Shown here in pieces: positions 9,329 through 17,786 of a DNA stretch of 64,000 nt (the stretch's first letter is position 1; every line of letters begins with the position of its first letter). A program made the position numbers and the translations under genes. Below the pieces are notes generated by a model. It was given only the letters and a program-made list of their open reading frames with translations. It was not told where the DNA came from and made no database searches. The stretch comes from Ignavibacteriota bacterium (lineage in GTDB: Bacteria; Bacteroidota; Ignavibacteria; Ignavibacteriales; Ignavibacteriaceae), in NCBI GenBank assembly GCA_013285425.1, contig CP053447.1, positions 1,370,001 through 1,434,000 on the forward strand, in the 5' to 3' direction.

Positions 9329-10138
9329 TTGAATAAAACAATTAAAATAGTAACTGTGATTCAAGCCCGAAGCGGATCGAGCAGATTAGCAAATAAAATA
9401 TTTTTAACACTTACCGGTAAACCTTTACTTTACAGGATGTTTGAACGTGTTGCTGCATCCGAATTAAAGGGAACAATTGTTATAGCTACAACAACAGAGA
9501 GTAGTGATGATAATGTTGAATCATTTTGTAAAGATCATAAAATAAATTTTTATAGGGGGCATCAGACTGATCTATTGGATAGGCATTATCAAGCTGCTAA
9601 AATTTTTTCTGCTGATGCAGTTATAAAAATTCCCTCCGACTGCCCTTTAATTGATTCAAAGGTTATTGACAAGGTAATTCAGTTTTATTTGAATAACATT
9701 AATAATTATGATTATGTAAGTAATCTTCATCCGGCAACGTATCCTGATGGAAATGATGTTGAGATAATGAGTTTTAATACTTTGGAAAAGGCATGGAATA
9801 ATGCAGAACGTGAATTTGAAAGAGAACATACTACACCGTTTATTTGGGAAAATCCGGATAAATTCAGAATAGGAAATGTGCTGTGGGAAACAGGACTTGA
9901 TTATTCAATGACTTATAGATTTACAATTGATTATCCGGAAGATTATGAATTCATTAAAAAAGTTTATGATGAACTGTATCCTAAAAAACCTGATTTTTCT
10001 CTTGAGGATATATTAAATTTGCTGAACGAAAATAAGGAGATCAAAAAGATAAACTCAAAATATAATGGTGTTAATTGGTACCGGAATCATTTAAATGAAT
10101 TGAAAACAATTACATCAAATCAAACAAAGATTTTATAG
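9329..10138 (+). CDS. SpsF-like cytidylyltransferase (CMP-sugar synthase family)
   Basis: 269-residue nucleotidyltransferase of the CMP-KDO/CMP-NeuAc synthetase and SpsF family. It would activate a sugar acid with CTP. The signature VTVIQARSGSSRLANKIF near the start is the nucleotide-binding loop, with the usual Arg and Lys. IPSDCPLID near residue 95 and TIDYPEDYEFIKKVY near 210 are typical of SpsF proteins. Translation appears to start at a TTG (9329), because no ATG fits upstream of the conserved loop. It lies 8 bases after the GT-B gene and 11 before the aminotransferase. The NeuB-type synthase 3 kb downstream supports a role in making a CMP-nonulosonate. Confidence 0.85.
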   Translation: MNKTIKIVTVIQARSGSSRLANKIFLTLTGKPLLYRMFERVAASELKGTIVIATTTESSDDNVESFCKDHKINFYRGHQTDLLDRHYQAAKIFSADAVIKIPSDCPLIDSKVIDKVIQFYLNNINNYDYVSNLHPATYPDGNDVEIMSFNTLEKAWNNAEREFEREHTTPFIWENPDKFRIGNVLWETGLDYSMTYRFTIDYPEDYEFIKKVYDELYPKKPDFSLEDILNLLNENKEIKKINSKYNGVNWYRNHLNELKTITSNQTKIL

Positions 10139-10149
10139 GAAATAGTAAG

Positions 10150-11112
10150 ATGCCAAACAAAGTTGAATTTAATAATGACTACCCTGAAATTACCAAGTCT
10201 GATGAATATTATAAAATAGCTCTTGATTTAATTCCGGCTCAAACACAAACACTTGCAAAAGGAACAGGACAAAACATAAAGGGAGTAGCACCAAAGTTTT
10301 TGCAAAAAGGTAAAGGCGCTCATGTTTGGGATGTAGATGGAAATGAATATATTGATTACACAATGGGTGTTGGTCCGTTATCCCTTGGTTATGCTTACGA
10401 TAAAGTTGATGAAGCTATTAAAGAGCAGTTAAAAGAAGGAATTACTTTCTCGATGCCTCACCCACTTGAAGTTGAAGTTGCAGAGTTGATTCATAGAATT
10501 GTCCCGAATGCTGAATCAATTCGTTATAGCCGCGGAGGCGCAGATGTTGTTTCCGGTGCTGTCAGAGTTTCAAGGGCTTATACAGGAAAAAATAAAGTTC
10601 TTTGCTGCGGATATCATGGATGGCACGATTGGTATATTTCGATAACTGATAGAAACAAGGGTATTCCGCAATCTATTCAGGATATGACATTTACTTTCAA
10701 CTACAACGATATACAATCTGTAATTGATTCAATTGATGATGATACTGCATGTATAGTATTAGAACCATTTGTATTTGAAGAACCAAAAGATAATTTTCTT
10801 CAAAAGCTGCGCGATGTTTGCACTAAAAATGGAATCGTGTTAGTCTTTGATGAGATGTGGACAGGATTCAGAATCTCTTTAGGCGGTGCTCAGGAATATT
10901 TTGGAATTAAAGCAGACTTAGCTTGTTTTTCAAAAGCTATTGCTAACGGAATGCCGCTATCTGTTTTAACAGGTAAAAAAGAAATTATGTCCTTGCTTGA
11001 TAAAGATGTTTTCTTCTTCAATACATTCGGCGGTGAAACATTATCTTTGGCTGCAGCAAAAGCAACTATAAATGAAATGATTGAAAAAAAATGTTCAGAC
11101 TTATTTAGCTAA
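10150..11112 (+). CDS. Class-III aminotransferase, 5' part (frame broken in A8 run)
   Basis: First 320 residues of a PLP aminotransferase resembling glutamate-1-semialdehyde aminomutase. Visible features are FLQKGKGAHVWDVDGNEYID, SMPHPLEVEVAELI, the GYHGWHDW PLP-ring motif, VFDEMWTGFR with the cofactor-binding Asp, and ACFSKAIANGMP with the Schiff-base Lys near residue 262. The frame breaks in an eight-A run at 11084-11091. With seven A's it would read EKNVQTYLAKQ and continue into the next open frame, giving a 446-residue protein of normal family length. The cause may be a sequencing error, real decay or slippage on poly-A. Within this cluster it more likely aminates a keto-sugar precursor than serves heme synthesis. 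A class-III enzyme here is unusual, since pse and leg pathways use DegT-type aminotransferases. Confidence 0.85.
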   Translation: MPNKVEFNNDYPEITKSDEYYKIALDLIPAQTQTLAKGTGQNIKGVAPKFLQKGKGAHVWDVDGNEYIDYTMGVGPLSLGYAYDKVDEAIKEQLKEGITFSMPHPLEVEVAELIHRIVPNAESIRYSRGGADVVSGAVRVSRAYTGKNKVLCCGYHGWHDWYISITDRNKGIPQSIQDMTFTFNYNDIQSVIDSIDDDTACIVLEPFVFEEPKDNFLQKLRDVCTKNGIVLVFDEMWTGFRISLGGAQEYFGIKADLACFSKAIANGMPLSVLTGKKEIMSLLDKDVFFFNTFGGETLSLAAAKATINEMIEKKCSDLFS

Positions 11113-11491
11113 GCAAGGCAATAAATTAAAAGCTGGTTATAATAGCATCGCAGAAAAGCTTGGATTGAATTACACAAAATGTTCCGGTTATGATTGCAGA
11201 ACAATTATCACTTTTGACGCTGAAAAGTCCGGCAGTAATCCTCTTGAGATGAAATCACTCGTTCAACAGGAAATGATTAAACGAGGAATTCTCTGGAGCG
11301 GATTCCACAATATTTCTTTCTCACATTCGGATGATGATATTAACTATACTTTAAAAGCTTATGAAGATGTTCTTCCAATCCTAAAAACGGCGGTTGAAGA
11401 AAAGCGCGTTAAACAATTTCTGAAAGGTGAACCGGTCGAACCGGTTTTTCGTAAAGTTGGAAACTTTAATATAAAACCAAAAAAGAAATAA
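11081..11491 (+). CDS. Class-III aminotransferase, 3' part
   Basis: Continuation of the preceding aminotransferase in the +1 frame, supplying the small C-terminal domain (EMIKRGILWSGFHNISFSH, then DVLPILKTAVEEK). This segment matches the end of glutamate-1-semialdehyde-type aminotransferases, where a Gly-Phe-His-Asn region helps bind substrate. The TTG at 11081 merely opens the frame across the A-run and is probably not a real start. The two parts together, minus one A, make one 446-residue enzyme. As written, the fragment lacks the PLP lysine and could not act alone. Confidence 0.8.
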   Translation: MKKNVQTYLAKQGNKLKAGYNSIAEKLGLNYTKCSGYDCRTIITFDAEKSGSNPLEMKSLVQQEMIKRGILWSGFHNISFSHSDDDINYTLKAYEDVLPILKTAVEEKRVKQFLKGEPVEPVFRKVGNFNIKPKKK

Positions 11492-11559
11492 ATTGAATCG
11501 TACTAACACAAACAAGAAAAATGATCAACAGGATTATATGTAATTATTAAATATCGGTT

Positions 11560-12378
11560 ATGCTTATGAGTTCATTAGAATTATTTTCATTAAAGAATAA
11601 AGTTGCAATAGTAACCGGTGCTTTAGGTCTTCTGGGAAAAAATCATTGCTTTGCACTTGCTGAAGCAGGAGCCAATGTTATAGCGTGTGATATTGATGAA
11701 AAGAAATGCGAAGAATTCGTCAATTCATTACAAACAAAATCTTTGGGAATTGGTGTTGATATCACAGATAAATCGGCAATAATAAAATTAAGAGACAAAA
11801 CCATAAAACAGTTTGGAAGAATTGATGTTTTAGTTAACAATGCTGCTATTAATGATATGTTTGAAAATCCGCAGACTGCTGCTGAGCAATCAATGTTTGA
11901 AAATTATCCTATTGAGCTTTGGCAAAAATCCTTGGATGTAAATTTAACTGGAACTTTTCTTTGCTCACAGATAATTGGAAGTGTAATGGCAAATGCCGGT
12001 AAAGGCAGCATAATTAATATTGCATCAACTTATGGAATGGTTGGACCGGATCAATCAATTTATAAAAAATCTGATAGTTCACAATCATTTTATAAATCCC
12101 CTTCTTACCCTGCTACAAAAGGCGCGATAATAAACTTCACAAGATATCTTGCAGCCTATTGGGGCAATAAAGGAGTTCGCGTTAATACTTTAACTCCCGG
12201 CGGTGTTGAAAATAATCAGGAAGAATATTTTATAGAAAATTATTCAAATAAAACTCCTTTAGGCAGAATGGCTTATCCAACCGATTATAAAGGAGCAATT
12301 GTGTTTTTAGCAAGTGATGCTTCATTATATATGACAGGAGCAAATTTAATTGTAGATGGAGGCTGGACAGCATGGTAA
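11560..12378 (+). CDS. SDR-family oxidoreductase
   Basis: 272-residue classical short-chain dehydrogenase/reductase. The NAD(P)-binding loop [12 protein letters not shown] lies near residue 20, CDIDEKK follows with an acidic residue that favours NAD(H), NNAAIND lies near 95, and the catalytic Ser (IINIASTYG) and YPATK (about 180-184) complete the site. The end [15 protein letters not shown] is typical of the family. Two ATG codons (11560 and 11566) are possible starts. It overlaps the KdsC-like phosphatase gene by 7 bases, so the two are almost certainly co-translated. In context it probably oxidises or reduces a sugar intermediate, comparable in position to PtmA-type SDRs of flagellar nonulosonate loci. 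The substrate cannot be read from sequence. Confidence 0.9.
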   Translation: MLMSSLELFSLKNKVAIVTGALGLLGKNHCFALAEAGANVIACDIDEKKCEEFVNSLQTKSLGIGVDITDKSAIIKLRDKTIKQFGRIDVLVNNAAINDMFENPQTAAEQSMFENYPIELWQKSLDVNLTGTFLCSQIIGSVMANAGKGSIINIASTYGMVGPDQSIYKKSDSSQSFYKSPSYPATKGAIINFTRYLAAYWGNKGVRVNTLTPGGVENNQEEYFIENYSNKTPLGRMAYPTDYKGAIVFLASDASLYMTGANLIVDGGWTAW

Positions 12379-12902
12379 TTGATAAAATTTTAAGAGATAA
12401 AAACATCAGGTTCAAAGAAAAGGCGGAAAAGATAAAAGTTATTCTTACGGATGTAGATGGCGTTTTAACTGATACCGGAATTTATTACGGTCCGCAAGGT
12501 GAGGCATTAAAAAGATATTCTGTGCGCGATGGAATGGGCATTGAAAGACTGAGAAGATATACCGGAATTGAAACAATTATCATAACTGGTGAAAATTCTG
12601 CTGCAGTAAAATCAAGAGCGGAAAAATTAAAAATGGCGGAATATTATTTAGGTGTTAAAGATAAAACTGAAGTCTTGGAAATTATCAAGAAGAAAAATGG
12701 CTTTGTGAAAGAAGAAATAGCTTATATCGGGGATGATTCAAATGATTATGATGTTATTCAGAAATGCGGTTTTACTGCTTCACCTGCTGACGGTATGAGT
12801 TTTATAAAAGAAATAGTTGATTATGTTTGTGAAACAAAAGCCGGATATGGAGCTTTCAGAGAATTTGCTGAATTAATAATGGCATTTAAAAATGTTACTT
12901 AG
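12372..12902 (+). CDS. KdsC-like HAD phosphatase
   Basis: 176-residue HAD-superfamily phosphatase of the C0 (cap-less, tetrameric) type, like 3-deoxy-manno-octulosonate-8-phosphate phosphatase (KdsC). Motif [12 protein letters not shown] holds the nucleophile Asp, [14 protein letters not shown] is the conserved KdsC segment, IITGENS is motif II and [11 protein letters not shown] motif IV. Because it sits between an SDR and a NeuB-type synthase rather than with kdsA/kdsB, it may act on a nonulosonate-9-phosphate. A KdsC-type phosphatase is known to do this in the Bacteroides KDN pathway. True KDO-8-phosphate phosphatase activity remains possible. It overlaps the SDR gene and lies 17 bases before the synthase. 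Confidence 0.9.
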   Translation: MVIDKILRDKNIRFKEKAEKIKVILTDVDGVLTDTGIYYGPQGEALKRYSVRDGMGIERLRRYTGIETIIITGENSAAVKSRAEKLKMAEYYLGVKDKTEVLEIIKKKNGFVKEEIAYIGDDSNDYDVIQKCGFTASPADGMSFIKEIVDYVCETKAGYGAFREFAELIMAFKNVT

Positions 12903-12919
12903 TATAATTTTGATTTTAA

Positions 12920-13798
12920 ATGAGTAAAAGAGAAATAAAAGTAAAAGACCGTTTAATTGGTGATGATCATCCGGTTTTCGTAATCGGTGAAATAGGAATA
13001 AACCATAACGGTGATGTTAATATCGCAAAAAAAATAATTGCCGGAGCTAAACACTCTGGAGCTGATGCTGTTAAATTTCAAAAAAGAACTCCCGAAGTAT
13101 GTGTTCATAAAGATCAATGGAATATCGAAAGAGATACTCCTTGGGGCAGAATGACTTACATCGATTACCGGCATAAGATTGAGTTTGGTGAAAAAGAATA
13201 TTCAGAGATAGATAAGTATTGCAAAGAAATTGGAATAACCTGGTTTGCATCTTGCTGGGATGAACCATCGGTTGATTTTATTGAAAAGTATGATCCGCCC
13301 TTATATAAAACTGCATCCGCTTCTTTAACTGATTTATCATTGTTAAGAAAAATTAATAAATTAAACAGACCTGTTATTATGTCCACAGGAATGTCAACAA
13401 TGGAAGAAATTGATAAAGCAATTTCAATTATGAATCAGAAGAATTTGTTGATTTCTCACACTACTTCTTCTTATCCCTGTAAGAGCGAAGAACTTAATCT
13501 TAAGATGATAAATACTCTTAAAAACAAATACAAAAATATTCCAGTCGGATATAGTGGTCATGAAGTAGGTTTAGCACCTACCTGGGCAGCCGTCGCTCTT
13601 GGCGCTTGTTTTATTGAAAGACATATTACACTCGATAGAGCAATGTGGGGCACTGATCAGGCTGCATCCGTAGAAATCGGAGGAATGGAAAGATTGATTT
13701 CTAATATTCGTGATATTGAACTTGCTTTAGGTGATGGTGTTAAAAAAGTATATGACAGTGAATTGTTTCAAATCGAAAAATTAAGAAAGATAAAATAG
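12920..13798 (+). CDS. NeuB/SpsE-type nonulosonate synthase lacking the SAF domain
   Basis: 292-residue TIM-barrel synthase of the N-acetylneuraminate synthase family, which condenses phosphoenolpyruvate with a six-carbon sugar to form a nine-carbon sugar acid. FVIGEIGINHNGD, GADAVKFQKRTPE, YKTASASLTDLSLL, VIMSTGMSTMEEID, VGYSGHE and IERHITLDRAMWGTDQAAS are all characteristic. Standard NeuB, PseI and LegI proteins are about 340-350 residues and end in a SAF (antifreeze-like) domain. This one stops right after LGDGVKKVYDSE, where that domain would begin, and no SAF coding sequence follows in the 56 bases before the next gene. The SAF domain normally caps the partner active site in the dimer, so the enzyme may use a different substrate or a separate lid. 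Confidence 0.88.
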   Translation: MSKREIKVKDRLIGDDHPVFVIGEIGINHNGDVNIAKKIIAGAKHSGADAVKFQKRTPEVCVHKDQWNIERDTPWGRMTYIDYRHKIEFGEKEYSEIDKYCKEIGITWFASCWDEPSVDFIEKYDPPLYKTASASLTDLSLLRKINKLNRPVIMSTGMSTMEEIDKAISIMNQKNLLISHTTSSYPCKSEELNLKMINTLKNKYKNIPVGYSGHEVGLAPTWAAVALGACFIERHITLDRAMWGTDQAASVEIGGMERLISNIRDIELALGDGVKKVYDSELFQIEKLRKIK

Positions 13799-13854
13799 TT
13801 AAAAAAAAGTCATTACAACGGACTTAGAAGTCTGAACTAAAAAAGGATCAGGAA

Positions 13855-14682
13855 ATGCAGGCAAATATTATATCAGAATTAATTGATACAATCAGTGGTT
13901 ATTTTCTGAATATGTCAAACGCTGAAAAATATTCAATGCTGATAATTTTTGCTGCTGCCATTCTCTTTGTGATTCTTGAAAGAATTTTTCCATACACAAA
14001 AGGACAAAAAGTTCTGCGTGAAGGATTCTTCGACGATTTAGCGCTTTACACTATTGCCCAGAGCTATATTCTAAGTATTATAATCTTCAGTTTTATTATA
14101 AGTTATATTGATGAAACCACAGGTTTATCAAGGTTAAAACTGTTTGCAGATGTTCCTGTTTGGATTCAACTGATTTTTTTTACAATAACACACGACATAT
14201 ACATTTATTTTATGCACCGCTGGCAGCACAGTAATAAATGGTTATGGCGAATACACGAAGCTCATCACTCACCAAAAAAAGTTGACTGGCTCTCAGGTTC
14301 AAGATCTCACGCTTTAGAAATATTAATAAATCAAACAATAGAATTCGCGCCAATCATTTTACTTGGTTCACCACCTGAAGTAATTGCCTACAAAGGTCTT
14401 ATCAGTGCTGTTTGGGGAATGTATATTCACTCGAATTTAAATGTAAAAACAGGCTGGCTGCAAAAAATAATCAACGGACCTGAAATGCACAGATGGCATC
14501 ACTCAACCGGTAAAGGAAGAAACAGAAACTTTGCAACAAAATTTGCTATCTGGGACTGGGTGTTTGGAACTGCCTATCTACCGGAAACCAAACCAGACGA
14601 ATACGGTTTAAAAACCTACTTCCCTGCGCATTATTTCAATCAGACTTTATATGCCTTCAGAAGATTTAAAAAGAAACAATAG
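13855..14682 (+). CDS. Sterol desaturase / fatty acid hydroxylase family protein
   Basis: 275-residue integral membrane di-iron enzyme. Hydrophobic segments lie near residues 22-42, 60-85 and 95-115. The three histidine clusters of the fatty acid hydroxylase superfamily are present: HDIYIYFMHRWQH, HEAHHSP and, near the end, MHRWHHS. These ligate the two irons used for O2-dependent hydroxylation or desaturation of a lipid chain. The gene sits 56 bases after the nonulosonate synthase on the same strand, so it may belong to the surface-glycolipid set or simply follow it. Substrate unknown; such proteins hydroxylate carotenoids, sterols or fatty acids. Confidence 0.88.
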   Translation: MQANIISELIDTISGYFLNMSNAEKYSMLIIFAAAILFVILERIFPYTKGQKVLREGFFDDLALYTIAQSYILSIIIFSFIISYIDETTGLSRLKLFADVPVWIQLIFFTITHDIYIYFMHRWQHSNKWLWRIHEAHHSPKKVDWLSGSRSHALEILINQTIEFAPIILLGSPPEVIAYKGLISAVWGMYIHSNLNVKTGWLQKIINGPEMHRWHHSTGKGRNRNFATKFAIWDWVFGTAYLPETKPDEYGLKTYFPAHYFNQTLYAFRRFKKKQ

Positions 14683-14739
14683 AAAATCTCAGTTAAATAT
14701 TTAATTCATAGCTAATGTTTGTTTGATAATTAACTCAAA

Positions 14740-17328
14740 TTATTTTATCAGACTCATTTTATTATTCACTGCTCTGTCACCAACACGGATTGAGTAAATA
14801 TAAATTCCGCTGCTTACTTTAGTTCCACTGATGTTATCTCCTTCCCATTTTGTTAAATAATTTCCTGCGGGAAGATTTTCATTTACCAGAGTTTTAACAA
14901 GACTTCCATTTATATCATATATCTTCAATTCGACAAATGAGTTTGTTAAATCATAAGGAATTGAAAAAGAAATTATGGTATAAGGATTAAATGGATTTGG
15001 ATAGTTATTAAGTAAAATTTGCGATTGTGGAATTATGGGATTAATATCTTGCTCAACAGAAGTTATTAAAGTTGTTCCGCTTCCTCTCGATTGACCAAGA
15101 CTATCGGCAAGATAAATGTTAACCCATTCTGGTCGTAATGCAGATTGCAAATATGTATTTTCCCATTCGTCATCAGTAAGTCTTAAAAAATTAGTTGTTC
15201 TGTATTCGTAATAACTCATAACTGGTCCGACAAATGCAGTTAGTTCACCAAGATGATTTTCAGTAATAAAGACTCCAAGATTAATATTACCTGTTCCTAC
15301 GTGCGAGATTGCACCGATAGAACCACCACTGCAATTAGTCGGTGTTGTGTGAATATCAGCAACAATATGATCGCTTTCCATTAAACCTTCATAACCCCAT
15401 TCTCCACGAAATACATCATCATAAAATAGATTTGGATACCAGCCATCTAATGAGACTCCGCTTTGTCCGGTTTGATAAATCATTCCTGCTAAAAACGCTT
15501 GTTCACCACTATTAAAAGGAATTCCTGCAAGTTCTTTTTCACAAATTATTTTTAGCGTGTCAGTTATTCCTTTACATCTTCCGAAGTAGTAAATAATTTT
15601 ATTTTTTATTGCCGGATCAGGGAAATTAAGACTTGTGAAATAATTTAATGCTTCATTTGAATAATCATTTAAAGTTGAATAAAATTCTGGAAAAGGTTCA
15701 ACAAAACTATAAGGATATGAACAAACCGTACCTCCAGTGTAAGATTGTTTTGCATAGAGAAGATTATCGTGCCTCAGTTCCGTCCACGAAGCAAGCTGAG
15801 TATTCATTTTCTGCTGCCAGAAAGCTGCTGTCTTCATAAACTCAGGAAACGTGCTTCTGTCTTCCGGCGGATTTAATTTTCTGATTGAGTTCAGCCAGTA
15901 ATTATAAATCGAACTTTCCCAGAAATTCTGATCATAATGATCGATTAAATATCTGAGTGCTGCAAGATTTGTTGAATAATGAAATACATTCAACTCATCA
16001 ATAAGTAATTGTGCAGAAGCACTATTGCCAATTGAAAACAGAACATCAAGAGTTGATGGAAACAGTCTGCAGATTTTTACACCAAAATATTTTATTCTAT
16101 CGTAAACAACCGAACCTGTAACATAAGAATCAATTACAAACCTTTGTCCGAACATCATAAAAGCAGAAGCCGGTAGGATTGTATCAGGAATCATCGGATT
16201 GCTAAAAAGTATTTGGGAAAGAATTAACTGATACGCAAATGCCTGATTTTTTAGTGTATCCTGAAACTCAACCATTTTCAGACTGTCAAGTAATTCAGTT
16301 GGACTGTTTAATGAGATTGCCTGTTTTAGGTAATCAAGATTATCAAGTGTTACATTATCAGATTCACCCACAAAAAACTTAAGAATGTTTTCCATCTCCT
16401 CATAAATTGGCTTTGCATTTGCAATATCAAATAGTTCATCAATCAGGAATGCATCAATAGCCTGTCTCTGAATATCCTGAAATTTTTGATTCGAACATTG
16501 AACAGGATGTGAAGACGGTGCAATCAGATATAGTTCAATTCTTCCAAGCCACATCATTGCTCTGAAGTAACCTTCAAGATTAATCTGTGTTGAAGGATTG
16601 TAGACGTAATGCCCTCTCGGTTTAAACTGACTCCAATCCATCACTCTGCAAGTTGATGAAAAAATTGTTGATGAGATACCTCCCTGTTCATTATCAATCC
16701 AATTCAGGATTGAGTCTATCATTACATTATTTTCCGGATAGTATGGCTGAACATTTTCCTCCAATAAAAGTAGAGGAACTGTGACGTAAACATCAACATC
16801 TTTCAGCATTGTAATCATCTCAGGATTGCTGCCGTAGTTATTATGCAACTGATTCATAGAGTTTCTCAAATTCCAGAGAAGTTCAGTAAGTCTGTCTTCA
16901 AGCAAACCAACTTCCATATCGGTTAATATTCTGTCATAAGAAATATGAAATGCATGCAATATCGCATCTGTCGAAACAAATACAGGAAAATCCTGATTAA
17001 ATATTTCAAGTAAAGATTCTCCGAATGAAATTCTCTTTAGTCTCTCACTTACCATAAAACCATGATCTTGAATCAAAGATTTCTCGAACTCAGAAAAATT
17101 GTAATAACCATCGAGGGAATCGAAATAAAGCGCATCACTATAATTGGTGTTGATTTGATCTGTAAAGGTTCCTGCATCATGCATTTGCAGAAGTTGTTCA
17201 GTGCTCATATTCTGATGCTGTTGAAGAAACTGTTTATAATCTTCGATATTAAAAACTTGTGAGTAAATTGAATAAGAAGAGATAAAAAGAAAAGTAATTA
17301 ACCAGCAAAAACAACTGGGAGGTTTCAT
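14740..17328 (-). CDS. Secreted DUF3160 protein with T9SS sorting domain
   Basis: 862-residue exported protein. An N-terminal signal peptide (hydrophobic CFCWLITFLFISSY) precedes a large DUF3160 region; FPVFVSTDAILHAFHISYDR near residue 113 is its hallmark. The last 85 residues or so (LLNNYPNPFNPYTIISFSIP through GIYIYSIRVGD) form a type IX secretion sorting domain, so the protein should be moved across the outer membrane and attached or released. The ATG at 17328 is preferred over a GTG at 17340 because GAGGTG lies just upstream as a ribosome site. No enzymatic motif is recognised, and the biochemical role of DUF3160 is unknown. It lies downstream of, and separated by a terminator from, the tRNA array on the same strand. 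Confidence 0.88.
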   Translation of the reverse strand: MKPPSCFCWLITFLFISSYSIYSQVFNIEDYKQFLQQHQNMSTEQLLQMHDAGTFTDQINTNYSDALYFDSLDGYYNFSEFEKSLIQDHGFMVSERLKRISFGESLLEIFNQDFPVFVSTDAILHAFHISYDRILTDMEVGLLEDRLTELLWNLRNSMNQLHNNYGSNPEMITMLKDVDVYVTVPLLLLEENVQPYYPENNVMIDSILNWIDNEQGGISSTIFSSTCRVMDWSQFKPRGHYVYNPSTQINLEGYFRAMMWLGRIELYLIAPSSHPVQCSNQKFQDIQRQAIDAFLIDELFDIANAKPIYEEMENILKFFVGESDNVTLDNLDYLKQAISLNSPTELLDSLKMVEFQDTLKNQAFAYQLILSQILFSNPMIPDTILPASAFMMFGQRFVIDSYVTGSVVYDRIKYFGVKICRLFPSTLDVLFSIGNSASAQLLIDELNVFHYSTNLAALRYLIDHYDQNFWESSIYNYWLNSIRKLNPPEDRSTFPEFMKTAAFWQQKMNTQLASWTELRHDNLLYAKQSYTGGTVCSYPYSFVEPFPEFYSTLNDYSNEALNYFTSLNFPDPAIKNKIIYYFGRCKGITDTLKIICEKELAGIPFNSGEQAFLAGMIYQTGQSGVSLDGWYPNLFYDDVFRGEWGYEGLMESDHIVADIHTTPTNCSGGSIGAISHVGTGNINLGVFITENHLGELTAFVGPVMSYYEYRTTNFLRLTDDEWENTYLQSALRPEWVNIYLADSLGQSRGSGTTLITSVEQDINPIIPQSQILLNNYPNPFNPYTIISFSIPYDLTNSFVELKIYDINGSLVKTLVNENLPAGNYLTKWEGDNISGTKVSSGIYIYSIRVGDRAVNNKMSLIK

Positions 17329-17395
17329 GTTACACCTCACTTTTTATTGTAATATACTATATTATTCAGGTTAAATCAATTTCCAAATATCAATT

Positions 17396-17422
17396 AAAAA
17401 GCCTCAGTAAAAATACTGAGGC
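17396..17422 (-). terminator. Rho-independent terminator after the tRNA array
   Basis: On the minus strand, GCCTCAGTA and TACTGAGGC form a 9-bp stem with a short loop, followed directly by TTTTT. It sits 6 bases after the tRNA-Glu 3' end, so it ends the tRNA transcript before the DUF3160 gene. Confidence 0.85.
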
Positions 17423-17427
17423 TTAAG

Positions 17428-17499
17428 TGACCCCAAGGAGATTTGAACTCCTGTTACCGCCGTGAAAGGGCGATGTCCTAACCACTAGACGATGGGGCC
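17428..17499 (-). tRNA. tRNA-Glu (UUC)
   Basis: 72-base cloverleaf on the minus strand. The acceptor stem is GGCCCCA/TGGGGTC with discriminator A. The anticodon loop is CTTTCAC with anticodon TTC, and the T-arm contains GTTCAAATC. CCA is not encoded. It is the last tRNA of a four-gene array and is followed at once by a terminator. Confidence 0.95.
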
Positions 17500-17540
17500 A
17501 AACAAAATATTTTTTAGTGACTCATAATAAACTACATTTG

Positions 17541-17615
17541 GGTGAGCGATGGGATTTGAACCCACGACCCCCAGGGCCACAACCTGGTGCTCTAACCAAC
17601 TGAGCTACGCTCACC
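17541..17615 (-). tRNA. tRNA-His (GUG)
   Basis: 75-base cloverleaf on the minus strand including the extra G at position -1 that marks histidine tRNAs. The acceptor stem is GTGAGCG/CGCTCAC with discriminator C, the usual His pair. The anticodon stem CCAGG/CCTGG encloses TTGTGGC with anticodon GTG. CCA is not encoded. Confidence 0.96.
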
Positions 17616-17681
17616 ATTTTAAGATAACAGGCAAAAGAAAAAAGATATAAATTCTATTCCTTTATCTTAGGTTCTGTTTCG

Positions 17682-17755
<74 letters not shown>

Positions 17756-17786
17756 AACTCAGAATATAGTTCTTGATCATCTCAAG

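Noticed and set aside
10150..11491. hemL (glutamate-1-semialdehyde aminomutase) for heme synthesis
   Set aside because: Sequence resembles the family, but position between a cytidylyltransferase and sugar-modifying enzymes and the divergent N-terminus favour a sugar aminotransferase.
12372..13798. KDO synthesis genes (kdsC with kdsA)
   Set aside because: The synthase has NeuB signatures (IGEIGINHNGD, GYSGHE), not KdsA ones; no kdsB or kdsD is adjacent.
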